Shown here: positions 45,901 to 54,131 of the stretch, piece after piece
How positions within the stretch are numbered: position 1 is the first letter of the stretch
Layout: every line of letters begins with the position of its first letter
NCBI GenBank assembly: GCA_012522755.1
Contig: JAAYJV010000130.1
Location: forward strand, 1 to 64,000
DNA: 64,000 bases
Source of the DNA: Candidatus Hydrogenedens sp.
GTDB taxonomy: Bacteria > Hydrogenedentota > Hydrogenedentia > Hydrogenedentales > CAITNO01
Direction: 5' to 3'
The notes under the pieces: generated by a model
Database searches by the model: none
The model's input: only the letters and a program-made list of their open reading frames with translations
What the model was told of the DNA's origin: nothing
Program-made: the position numbers and the translations under genes

Positions 45901-46075
45901 GAATATAGGGGATAGGGGATAGGTGATAGGAAAGCGGACGGATGGGAGGGAAGTTGGAGGGGCTCCAGTGGAGGGCGGGGCATTTTCCGTTAATCAGTGG
46001 ACAGAGTGGACAGAATGGGCGTGTTAAGACTGTAGATATTTTTCTGTCGTCTGAATATCCTCCCTGGTGTTCCCT
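45900..46075. repeat. Heptamer array and 9-bp array remnants
   Basis: Heptamers ATATAGG, GGATAGG, GGATAGG, TGATAGG lie at about 45904-45931. Then GTGGACAGA x2 and GTGTTAAGACTGTAG (about 45995-46035) match the head of the composite repeats at 45181 and 57060. The rest, to the paaK start at 46237, has no gene. Confidence 0.75.
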
Positions 46076-46236
46076 GGTGTGTCTTCCTGGGAAAAATCTT
46101 ATCTCCAAAGGCTTTGGATTTGTACCAATCCCGATGGTCATACTATACTTGTTGTCAGGTGCTTTGTTGCCTGTTGGGGGGAGATGTTTTTCAGAGCGTG
46201 TATTTCATCAGATTCCATTATATAAGGAAGCAAAAA

Positions 46237-47568
46237 ATGAATGAGTTCTGGCATGATGCAGGGTGTGCTTTTCATCCAGTTAGCGCCCCGGATTACCTTC
46301 CTCCGTCTCAGCTGAGACAGTTGCAGCTTCATCGCCTGCGCGCAGTGGTTCAATCCAGCTATGACAAGGTTGAACTCTTTCGCGGCCGCATGAAAGAGCG
46401 GGGGATGACGCCTGAGGATATACGCCAGGTGACTGATATCCGGCATCTTCCCTTTACAGTTAAAACAGACTTGCGTGAGACCTATCCTTTCGGGCTTTTT
46501 GCGACTCCCATGAACGAAATTGTGCGTATGCACGCCTCCAGCGGCACCACGGGCAAGCCCATTGTCGTGGCTTATACGCAGGAAGATCTGCGTGTATGGT
46601 CCAGTGTGATGGTACGCTGTTTTGCCGCAGCCGGGTTGGATCGTGGTGACATCATCCAGAATGCCTACGGCTACGGGCTTTTCACTGGTGGTCTGGGCGC
46701 ACATTACGGAGCTGAAGCGCTTGGTGCCACGGTCATTCCCATTTCCGGCGGCAATACAGACCGTCAGATCATGCTGCTCAAGGATTTCGGTGCCACAGCC
46801 ATCTGCTGTACGCCCAGTTATTTTCTGCGCATTCTGGAGCGTGCTCCGGAGATGGGCATTGATCTGCGGGATTTGCCTTTGAAAGCGGGTATTTTCGGTG
46901 CTGAACCCTGGACGGATGAGATGCGCAAACGCATAGAGCCTGAAGCCAATATCAAAGCTTATGACATTTACGGGCTGTCTGAAATCATCGGACCCGGCGT
47001 TGCCAATGAGTGTGTTGTTCAGGACGGCTTGCATATTTTCGAAGATCATTTTTATCCTGAAATTATTGATCCTGAAACTTTGGAACCTGTGCCCGATGGG
47101 GAAGAAGGGGAACTGGTTCTCACGACGCTGAGCAAGCAGGCCATGCCCATGATCCGTTATCGCACACGGGACATCACCACACTGTACAAAGAACAGTGTC
47201 CCTGTGGACGTACGGTTCGGCGCATGCGCCGTATTGCCCGCCGCAGCGACGATATGTTCATTATCCGCGGCGTCAATGTCTATCCTTCCCAGATTGAAGA
47301 GGCACTGCTTTCCGTGGAAGGCACATCGCCCCATTATCAGATTGTGCTCACCAATGACGGGTCCATGGATGATGTGGAGGTGCAGGTGGAGGTGTCGCCC
47401 GAGGCCTTCAGCGATAAAGTGAGTGTCATGGAAGGATTGCGTAAAAAACTGAGTGCTTCCATAGAACGTACAGTCAATATCCGGGTGAATGTGCGTCTGG
47501 TTGAGCCGAACAAGATAGCCCGGAGTGAAGGCAAGGCGCAACGCCTTATTGATAATCGCAAAAAATAA
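46237..47568 (+). CDS. paaK: Phenylacetate-CoA ligase-like AMP-forming enzyme (1)
   Basis: 443 aa ANL-family acyl/aryl-CoA ligase: ATP-dependent activation of an aryl acid to its CoA thioester. The nucleotide motif is [16 protein letters not shown], with [33 protein letters not shown], the adenine-binding YRTRDIT and hinge [20 protein letters not shown] typical of PaaK. ATG 46237 with AAGGAAG upstream; the frame runs open to 46114 but without a better start. First of three genes paaK-ACT-paaK. Confidence 0.92.
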   Translation: MNEFWHDAGCAFHPVSAPDYLPPSQLRQLQLHRLRAVVQSSYDKVELFRGRMKERGMTPEDIRQVTDIRHLPFTVKTDLRETYPFGLFATPMNEIVRMHASSGTTGKPIVVAYTQEDLRVWSSVMVRCFAAAGLDRGDIIQNAYGYGLFTGGLGAHYGAEALGATVIPISGGNTDRQIMLLKDFGATAICCTPSYFLRILERAPEMGIDLRDLPLKAGIFGAEPWTDEMRKRIEPEANIKAYDIYGLSEIIGPGVANECVVQDGLHIFEDHFYPEIIDPETLEPVPDGEEGELVLTTLSKQAMPMIRYRTRDITTLYKEQCPCGRTVRRMRRIARRSDDMFIIRGVNVYPSQIEEALLSVEGTSPHYQIVLTNDGSMDDVEVQVEVSPEAFSDKVSVMEGLRKKLSASIERTVNIRVNVRLVEPNKIARSEGKAQRLIDNRKK

Positions 47569-47663
47569 CAGCACTCCGGGTCCATCGGAAAAGCAAGCCT
47601 CTGTCAGGTGCTGACAGTCCCTTTTCCGGTGACCAGCCCGGAGAATGATACAGGAGTCTTCCC

Positions 47664-48104
47664 ATGAAAATGCATCAATTGTCCATGTTCCTGGAAAACA
47701 AACCCGGGCGTCTGAGCGAGCCCTGCCGGCTTCTGGCGGATGCGGGTATCAACATCCTCACCCTCTCTGTGGCGGATACACAGCAGTTCGGGATTCTGCG
47801 CCTCATCGTGGCGGGCTGGGAACAAGCCAAGGCTGTGCTTGAGGAATCCGGATTTGTCGTGAATGTGACTGAAGTGGTGGCCACGGAGGTGGTGGATCAG
47901 CCGGGTGGACTGGCCGGTATTCTGGAGATTATCGAATCAGCCGGGCTGAACATCGAATACATGTATGCCTTCACTTTCCGTTGTGAAGACAAGGCTGTCA
48001 TTGTTTTCCGTTTCGATAACAACGATGACGCCGTGTCGGCTCTTCAGGAAAAAGGGGTCAATGTTGTGAGTGGTGTTGAACTCTATGAGCGTGCCCGTCA
48101 ATAG
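47664..48104 (+). CDS. Tandem ACT-domain protein
   Basis: 146 aa made of two ACT domains: the first begins QLSMFLENKPGRLSEPCRLLADAGINI, the second VVDQPGGLAGILEIIESAGLNIEYMYAF. ACT domains bind small ligands, usually amino acids, and regulate enzymes. Stand-alone tandem ACT genes commonly lie beside paaK-like ligases and indolepyruvate oxidoreductases, so an allosteric role for the ligases is a reasonable guess. Start ATG at 47664, 95 bases after the first ligase. Confidence 0.9.
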   Translation: MKMHQLSMFLENKPGRLSEPCRLLADAGINILTLSVADTQQFGILRLIVAGWEQAKAVLEESGFVVNVTEVVATEVVDQPGGLAGILEIIESAGLNIEYMYAFTFRCEDKAVIVFRFDNNDDAVSALQEKGVNVVSGVELYERARQ

Positions 48105-48188
48105 TCTTTTGTTTTTTTTGTTTTCAGAACGCTCACCGGCGTCCTTTCTTTTTCGTGATGTGGAAAGCCCCACTATTAAGGCGGTTGT

Positions 48189-49508
48189 ATGAAGAGTTTC
48201 GCTATTGATAATCCTATTCTGGACGCAGAAGAGCGTCTGCCCCGTACTGAATTGAAGGCATTGCAAGTGCACCGTCTCCGGGAAACCGTTACCCGGGCAC
48301 TGAAGGTTCCTTTTTACCGGAAATTGTTCAAAGAGCGGGGGATTACGCCGGATTCCATTCAATCTCTGGACGATGTGCGGCGTCTTCCTTTCACGACCAA
48401 ACAAGATATGCGCGACAATTATCCTCTGGGTCTTTGTGCTGTTCCCCGCAGTGATCTCGCCCGTATCCACGGATCCTCAGGAACGACGGGGAAGCCGACC
48501 TTTGTGGGCTATACCCGGCAGGATCTGAAGACCTGGTCGCGAATGTGCGCCCGTTTTCTCGTGGCTGGTGGACTCCGTCCGGGGCATACGGTGCAGATAG
48601 CCTTCGGTTACGGCCTTTTTACGGGAGGTTTCGGGCTTCATTATGGCGTGGAAGAAGTGGGGGCGGCCATTCTGCCCGTCTCTTCAGGCAATACAGCCCG
48701 TCAGGTGAATCTCATACAGGATCTTCAGCCCGATGCCATTGTCTGCACACCCAGCTATGCGTTGAATATTGCGGAAGTTGCCCGGGGAATGGGTATTGAT
48801 CCGCGAACGCTCAGTCTGCGCTATGCTCATTTCGGCGGGGAGATGTGGACGGAAGACATGCGGCGCCAGATTGAAGCGGAAATGGATCTTTCCGCATTCA
48901 ACAACTATGGCCTTTCAGAAATTATCGGGCCCGGCGTGAGTGGCGAATGTATGGCCCGGGGAGGCATGCATATTCAGGAAGACCATTTCCTGGTGGAGTG
49001 TCTGGATCCGGAGACTCTGGAGCCCGTGGATGATTACAGCTATGGTGAACTGGTCATCACGGCACTGACGCGGGAAGCCATGCCCATGATCCGTTACAGA
49101 ACCCGTGATATTGCGGCCCTGGACCCCTGTATCTGTGAATGCGGCCGTACCACAACACGCATGACCCGGGTCATGGGACGTTCTGATGATATGCTGATTA
49201 TCCGGGGTGTCAATGTTTTTCCCTCACAGATTGAAGAAGCTCTGTTTCAGGTGGAGGCTACAGCACCCCATTATCTGGTGGAGGTGGACCGGCCCGGCAG
49301 TATGGACGAAATCACCGTGAAAGTGGAGATCCGCCCTGAATTTCTCAGTGACAGAATGAGTGTCATGCAGAAGCTGCGCGAACAGATAGGACGGCGCATA
49401 CAAACGGTGGCCGGCGTTCATGCCAAAGTGGAACTTCTGCCCCCTCAGACCTTGGAGCGTTCTGTTGGAAAGGCTGTGCGGGTTGTTGATCACCGGCCAC
49501 TCCGATAG
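48189..49508 (+). CDS. paaK: Phenylacetate-CoA ligase-like AMP-forming enzyme (2)
   Basis: 439 aa, close paralogue of the ligase at 46237. It carries [60 protein letters not shown] and GRSDDMLIIRGVNVFPSQIEE. Tandem placement around an ACT gene suggests two aryl-CoA ligases of different specificity. The stop abuts the convergent permease gene (1 base apart). Confidence 0.92.
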   Translation: MKSFAIDNPILDAEERLPRTELKALQVHRLRETVTRALKVPFYRKLFKERGITPDSIQSLDDVRRLPFTTKQDMRDNYPLGLCAVPRSDLARIHGSSGTTGKPTFVGYTRQDLKTWSRMCARFLVAGGLRPGHTVQIAFGYGLFTGGFGLHYGVEEVGAAILPVSSGNTARQVNLIQDLQPDAIVCTPSYALNIAEVARGMGIDPRTLSLRYAHFGGEMWTEDMRRQIEAEMDLSAFNNYGLSEIIGPGVSGECMARGGMHIQEDHFLVECLDPETLEPVDDYSYGELVITALTREAMPMIRYRTRDIAALDPCICECGRTTTRMTRVMGRSDDMLIIRGVNVFPSQIEEALFQVEATAPHYLVEVDRPGSMDEITVKVEIRPEFLSDRMSVMQKLREQIGRRIQTVAGVHAKVELLPPQTLERSVGKAVRVVDHRPLR

Positions 49509-49509
49509 C

Positions 49510-50841
49510 CTATTCGTGTCGGAGAGCCTCGACAGGATCCATGTTGGCTGCCCGTGTGGCCGGGTAGATGCCGAAGACAACACCGATAAAGGCTGAAATG
49601 GAAAAGGCCAGAGCAGGAGCCCAGGGGGTGACTATGGTGACCATCTCGGCCACATGGCTGATGAGCACCGGAATGATCACGCCGAAGATGACTCCGATGA
49701 CCCCGCCTGTTCCGGCGAGAATGACGGTTTCGATGAGGAACTGTATGACGATATCGCGTTTCTTCGCTCCCAGAGCACGACGGATCCCGATTTCCCGGGT
49801 ACGTTCCGTCACACTGGCCAGCATGATATTCATGATGCCGATACCGCCCACAAGCAGTGAAATGGCTGCAATGGCGCCCAGCACCGTATTGAAAATCTGC
49901 TTGGTCCGTTCCGCCTGTCTCAGGAGCTCCAGAGGGACAACCATGTCATAATCTTTTTGTTTGTGCTCTGTGGCCAGGATGCTGTTGATGATCTGTGCCG
50001 TTTCCTCCACATCCTCCAGACGCGCCACCTGGATCACAGCCTCATGAAGTTCCACCCGTTCCGCTTCAAAAGTGCCCGAACTGCGGCGCATGAGCGTTTC
50101 GCCAAATCGGCTTTTCGCGGCACTCAAGGGGATATAGATACGGGGTGCGTAGCCGCCATTGGTACCCTGTGTCGCGGAATTATTTCCGGATTGGCTTGTT
50201 CCAACGGAAGATTCCGCCTCCATGACACCGATGACTTTATAGTAATCAGCGCCCACACGTACATTTCTTCCCAGAGAGGGGGAGAGGGGGAAGAGCCGTT
50301 TCTCCACCGGTGCCGTAATCACACAGACATTGGAATGCCCTTCCATCTCCACAGGCGAAAAGAAGCGTCCAGATACCACATTCATGGTGCGCACGTCCGT
50401 GTACCAGGGGGTGACCCCCACAATCTCCGCATCAACGCGCTGTGTCGCATTCCATACATGGTTTCTGATGATCCTGCCCGGAGCCAGTACCGTCACGCTG
50501 GGGATGGTGTCCTGGATACGGGTCATGTCAGCGTAGGTCAGGCCATAACTGGAGACCCGGCTTTGCGTGGTCGTGATGCGCTCCGTGTCCGAAGGCTTCA
50601 CGCTGCGCAAAATGATATTCTGACTTCCCAGCTGACGGATCTGTTCCTGGGCCTCATAGCCGGCCCCTTCACCCACAGCGAGCATGGCGATGACGGAGCA
50701 GACGCCGAAGACGATGCCCAGCATGGTGAGAAAAGAGCGGAGCCTGTGTTGCCAGAGTGTTTTAAAGCCCAGAGATACGGCCCGTCGGATTTTAGCGAAA
50801 CTGAAAAGACCGGCCAGAGCGCGGGGATCAGGCATGGACAT
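49510..50841 (-). CDS. MacB/LolC-type ABC transporter permease
   Basis: 443 aa. It has an N-terminal membrane helix (RSFLTMLGIVFGVCSVIAML), the MacB periplasmic domain (about 50-290) and three more helices near the end (AISLLVGGIGIMNIMLASV, TVILAGTGGVIGVIFG, LAFSISAFIGVVFGIYPATRAA). TERTREIGIRRALGAKKRDI is the family signature. I chose the ATG at 50841: GGAGGAGG lies 9 bases upstream, whereas the more distal ATGs (50850, 50868) sit on or before it. It overlaps the ATPase gene by 14 bases. Confidence 0.9.
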   Translation of the reverse strand: MSMPDPRALAGLFSFAKIRRAVSLGFKTLWQHRLRSFLTMLGIVFGVCSVIAMLAVGEGAGYEAQEQIRQLGSQNIILRSVKPSDTERITTTQSRVSSYGLTYADMTRIQDTIPSVTVLAPGRIIRNHVWNATQRVDAEIVGVTPWYTDVRTMNVVSGRFFSPVEMEGHSNVCVITAPVEKRLFPLSPSLGRNVRVGADYYKVIGVMEAESSVGTSQSGNNSATQGTNGGYAPRIYIPLSAAKSRFGETLMRRSSGTFEAERVELHEAVIQVARLEDVEETAQIINSILATEHKQKDYDMVVPLELLRQAERTKQIFNTVLGAIAAISLLVGGIGIMNIMLASVTERTREIGIRRALGAKKRDIVIQFLIETVILAGTGGVIGVIFGVIIPVLISHVAEMVTIVTPWAPALAFSISAFIGVVFGIYPATRAANMDPVEALRHE

Positions 50842-51526
50842 TGCGAACATCCTCCTCCATGCGACCATCGCGCAGACGGATAATCCGATCGGAACGTTGA
50901 CCGATGTCCGGATCGTGGGTCACCATGATGATTGTTTTTTTCTGACTGCGCAATTCATCGAAGAGAGTCAGAATTTCCGCTCCGGAAGAAGAGTCCAGGT
51001 TTCCTGTGGGCTCATCGGCAAGGAGCACCAGCGGGTTGTTCACGAGCGCCCGGGCGATACCCACGCGCTGTTGCTGTCCGCCGGAAAGCTCGGTGGGTTT
51101 GTGATGGAGCCTCTCGCCAAGTCCCACACGGGCTGCTATCTCTTTTGCCATGCGCCGACTCTCTCCGGCATTGAAACCCTGATAGTAAAGAGGGACTTCA
51201 ATATTCTCCAGAACGTCCAGCTGCTGGATCAGATTATAGGATTGAAAAATAAAGCCCAGTTGGGAGCCCCGCATTTCCGACAGGGCGTTGTCATCAAAGT
51301 GAGAGACATCCCGCCCACCCAGCAGGTACTTGCCTTCTGTAGGCCTGTCGAGGCATCCGAGAATATTGAGAAGCGTGGATTTTCCACAGCCCGAGGGCCC
51401 CATGATAGCCACGTACTCTCCCTCGTGGACATCAAAGGAAACTTCATCCAGAGCGTTGAGCGTCACCTCACCCATGAAATAGGTTTTGGTCACAGATTGC
51501 AGCGATACAATGGGTTGATTGCTCAT
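50828..51526 (-). CDS. MacB/LolD-type ABC transporter ATPase
   Basis: 232 aa. Walker [16 protein letters not shown]-loop FIFQSYNLI, signature [16 protein letters not shown] and Walker [16 protein letters not shown] are all intact. [14 protein letters not shown] and [19 protein letters not shown] are typical of the LolD/MacB group. Works with the permease and the adaptor in the same operon, overlapping both. Substrate may be a macrolide, a siderophore, a lipoprotein or a peptide; not decidable here. Confidence 0.95.
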   Translation of the reverse strand: MSNQPIVSLQSVTKTYFMGEVTLNALDEVSFDVHEGEYVAIMGPSGCGKSTLLNILGCLDRPTEGKYLLGGRDVSHFDDNALSEMRGSQLGFIFQSYNLIQQLDVLENIEVPLYYQGFNAGESRRMAKEIAARVGLGERLHHKPTELSGGQQQRVGIARALVNNPLVLLADEPTGNLDSSSGAEILTLFDELRSQKKTIIMVTHDPDIGQRSDRIIRLRDGRMEEDVRNVHA

Positions 51527-53463
51527 GAGTGGCCTGGTCCTCCCGGGCCTCGGCCTGACCGGGATTCCTGACCACCGGGACCACGTCCTCCACCGCCTGA
51601 GGGAGCTCCAGTCGAAAGACCATCGCCGCCTGGGCGTCCACCTCGTTCCGCACCATCTGGAGCGCCATCTGGAGCACCAGCTGGAGTGCCATCGGGCATT
51701 CCTGTCTCTGTGGGTCTTCCGCCGCCTCCACGTCCGCCTTCTCCATCAGGCCCCTGGCCCTCGGATGGAAGGGGTATATCCGATCTTTGTCCGCTCTCCA
51801 TTCCTTCAGAAATACCTTCTTCTTTTTCTTCTTCTTTTTTGCCGTCTGTGCGGGCTCCCCGGGGTGCCTGCAGGAGAATTGATTCGCCGGCTTGCAATCC
51901 GTCCTGAATTTCAATGAAAGAGATGTTGTACTCACCGGTTTTGACAGGACGGGTCTCTATTCCGAAAAGTGATGCCACATAGCACACGGTCTGTTCGTTC
52001 TGAAGGTGGACAGCATGCATGGGTACCTGCAGAGCATTGTCCAGAACGTTTGTAATGATTTCGGCCTCGGCACTCATGCCCGGCTTGAGCCAATCGTATT
52101 CGCCGTCAATATTGACCAGGGTGCGATATACTTTCTGATCGGGATTGAGCCAGCGGTTTTGTGAGTCCGGCACCACGGCAATACGCTGCACTTCTCCTGT
52201 AAGCAATTCACCGGGGAAGGCATCCACACGAATGCGCGCTTTCTGGCCAGGTTTCACTTTTTTGACAAAAGACTCATGAACCTGAAGACGCACGGCCATG
52301 ACGGAAGTGTCGGGAATGGTGATCATCACCTGCCGTTCCCGTACAGTGGCACCTTCTTCAATGGTCTCCGCACGGAAGTTCTGTTCGCCCGTACCATAGA
52401 CGATGAGTCCGGTTTTAGGTGCGCGGATGGTACACTTTTCAATCTGCGTTGCCAGATCTTCCCGCTTGCGCGTCTGCAGCTGGTGACGTGCTTCGGCTGA
52501 GTTCTTTTTGGCTTCACTTTGCGCTTCTTTGGAATGGGCCAGTTTGATCGTCCGTTCCAGCTTGCGAAGAGATTCTTCATAATCGGACATGTATTTCTGG
52601 GCAAGTTTCAGAAACTCATATTTGATGAAGAGATCACGGTGCGTTTCAGCGGATTGCAAGGCGATGACTTTACGGTTATAGGTGTTCTGATCCGTATCCA
52701 ATTGGGTCTTTGTGATGAATTCCTTGTCAAAAAGACGTCTGCTGCCTTCGAGCTTTGTTTCGGCCAGGCCCACGTCTTCCTGGGCGAGTTCCAGTTCGTT
52801 TTCCAGTTGTCGTAAAGTCTGGCGGGCTTCGCCGTCTCCCAACTTGTCCGGATGGGCATATTGAGCGAAGTCGATGGAAGAGGAGTCCAGTTTCTTGTTG
52901 TGGATGGACTCAGTGACCTGATCAAGTCCCAATTCTTTCAGGAGACTGTCCGTGAGACTGGCTCCCAGATATTTCTCCAGATCCATTCTGGCGAAATGCA
53001 CTTCCAGCTCTCCGGCTTTGATATCGCTTTCGTTCTGGTTCAGCTGAATATCATATTGTTCTATGGCTTCTGTAAGGGAGGCGGAAGAGCTCTGATATTC
53101 AAGTTCCTGTGCCAGTTGTTTGTCCAGCAGATCCTTGGAGTCCAGTTCGATGAGAATCAGTCCCTCATCCACATCTTTCTGGGTAATCTGATAACCTTCT
53201 TCAATCAACTTCAGGATACGCGTCTGCCCTTGTACTTCGCTTTGGATCTGGAGAGAGTCTTTGGCCTCGATGCTTCCTCCTTCAAGAACCACGATTTCCA
53301 TGGGTCCGCGAAAGGCTTTGAAGGTGGCTCCGGTGGGAACAGCATTTTTGTTTCCCGGACGGAAGTAAAAGCCGAGCCCGCCCAGAGCAGCGACAAGAAC
53401 AATAAACAGCCCGAAGCGGGTAAGGGTTTTACGATGGATAAAGCCGTATGCAGCCTGTGTCAT
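51523..53463 (-). CDS. HlyD/MacA-type periplasmic adaptor with low-complexity tail
   Basis: 646 aa. N-terminal anchor (FGLFIVLVAALGGLGFYF), then lipoyl-type half motifs, a long coiled-coil hairpin (about 140-360, with RQLRENELELAQEDVGLAETKL-like heptads), a beta-barrel part (VRLQVHESFVKKVKPGQKARI, EVQRIAVVPDS) and a membrane-proximal domain (ALQVPMHAVH). The last about 110 residues are Gly/Pro/Arg/Ser-rich (EEEKEEGISEG, GAPDGAPDGAE, GGGGRGPGG), unusual for the family. First gene of the adaptor-ATPase-permease operon; its stop overlaps the ATPase start. Typical MacA is about 370 aa, so the hairpin and tail make it long. Confidence 0.87.
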   Translation of the reverse strand: MTQAAYGFIHRKTLTRFGLFIVLVAALGGLGFYFRPGNKNAVPTGATFKAFRGPMEIVVLEGGSIEAKDSLQIQSEVQGQTRILKLIEEGYQITQKDVDEGLILIELDSKDLLDKQLAQELEYQSSSASLTEAIEQYDIQLNQNESDIKAGELEVHFARMDLEKYLGASLTDSLLKELGLDQVTESIHNKKLDSSSIDFAQYAHPDKLGDGEARQTLRQLENELELAQEDVGLAETKLEGSRRLFDKEFITKTQLDTDQNTYNRKVIALQSAETHRDLFIKYEFLKLAQKYMSDYEESLRKLERTIKLAHSKEAQSEAKKNSAEARHQLQTRKREDLATQIEKCTIRAPKTGLIVYGTGEQNFRAETIEEGATVRERQVMITIPDTSVMAVRLQVHESFVKKVKPGQKARIRVDAFPGELLTGEVQRIAVVPDSQNRWLNPDQKVYRTLVNIDGEYDWLKPGMSAEAEIITNVLDNALQVPMHAVHLQNEQTVCYVASLFGIETRPVKTGEYNISFIEIQDGLQAGESILLQAPRGARTDGKKEEEKEEGISEGMESGQRSDIPLPSEGQGPDGEGGRGGGGRPTETGMPDGTPAGAPDGAPDGAERGGRPGGDGLSTGAPSGGGGRGPGGQESRSGRGPGGPGHS

Positions 53464-53648
53464 GATGGTGTATCCTTTGTCTGATTCGGAACAGCGACAC
53501 AGCGATCAGGGTAAAGCGCTGATTCCGGGAGGTGAACCCTTTCCCTTAACAGACGTGGAATATACGTCTGTCCGGCAATGATTGGAGTAACCCTGAGCCG
53601 GAGGTGATCAGCAGACAGGCAATGACCGGAGAGGGATAGCGGATGTGT

Positions 53649-54131
53649 TTAAAAATCTTCATTGAAATGAACCGGCTCTTCCACCTCCAGACTCCCGGCC
53701 TGTACGGGGCTTTTCAGCGAACTGGCCAGGGGGTGTATGACTGTGGTGAAGGTGAACCAGCCGAGAATGATTACGAGAACAACAGCAGCCCAGGTAAGGG
53801 CTTCCTGAATCCAACGCGGATAAGCGCCATCCAGAATGCTGTCAGGTTGTTTGCCTTTTATAAAGTCCAGAGGGCCATTGTTTTTCAACGGCTGAGTGCA
53901 TAGCAGATAGTGGTCCAGAAAAGGTTCGGCTTCCATCTCCAGAAAAGCACAGTAACTCCGGAGAAATCCCAGGGCATAAGCGCGCCCGGGCATGTTTTCG
54001 AAACAGCCCGCTTCAAAGGCTTGCAAGTATTCCAGAGGAACATGGGTTTGCTCACATGCTGTCTGAATCGAATGCCCAAGTGATTCACGACGTTCGAGCA
54101 GGGTGTTCCCAGGAAAGACTCTATCCTTCAT
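53649..54131 (-). CDS. RodZ-like helix-turn-helix membrane protein
   Basis: 160 aa. An N-terminal HTH_25/RodZ-type domain (GNTLLERRESLGHSIQTACE, then VPLEYLQAFEAG and YALGFLRSYCAFLE) is followed by one membrane segment (ALTWAAVVLVIILGWFTF). RodZ links MreB to the cell wall; the periplasmic part here is very short. ATG 54131 overlaps the ftsK stop (11 bases). The open frame continues upstream through the ftsK repeat region, but there it is only the shadow of that repeat. Confidence 0.8.
   Translation of the reverse strand: MKDRVFPGNTLLERRESLGHSIQTACEQTHVPLEYLQAFEAGCFENMPGRAYALGFLRSYCAFLEMEAEPFLDHYLLCTQPLKNNGPLDFIKGKQPDSILDGAYPRWIQEALTWAAVVLVIILGWFTFTTVIHPLASSLKSPVQAGSLEVEEPVHFNEDF

Noticed and set aside
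46138-47574. 478-aa minus-strand frame opposite paaK
   Set aside because: Mirror of the ligase codons on the opposite strand; no ribosome site or recognisable domain.
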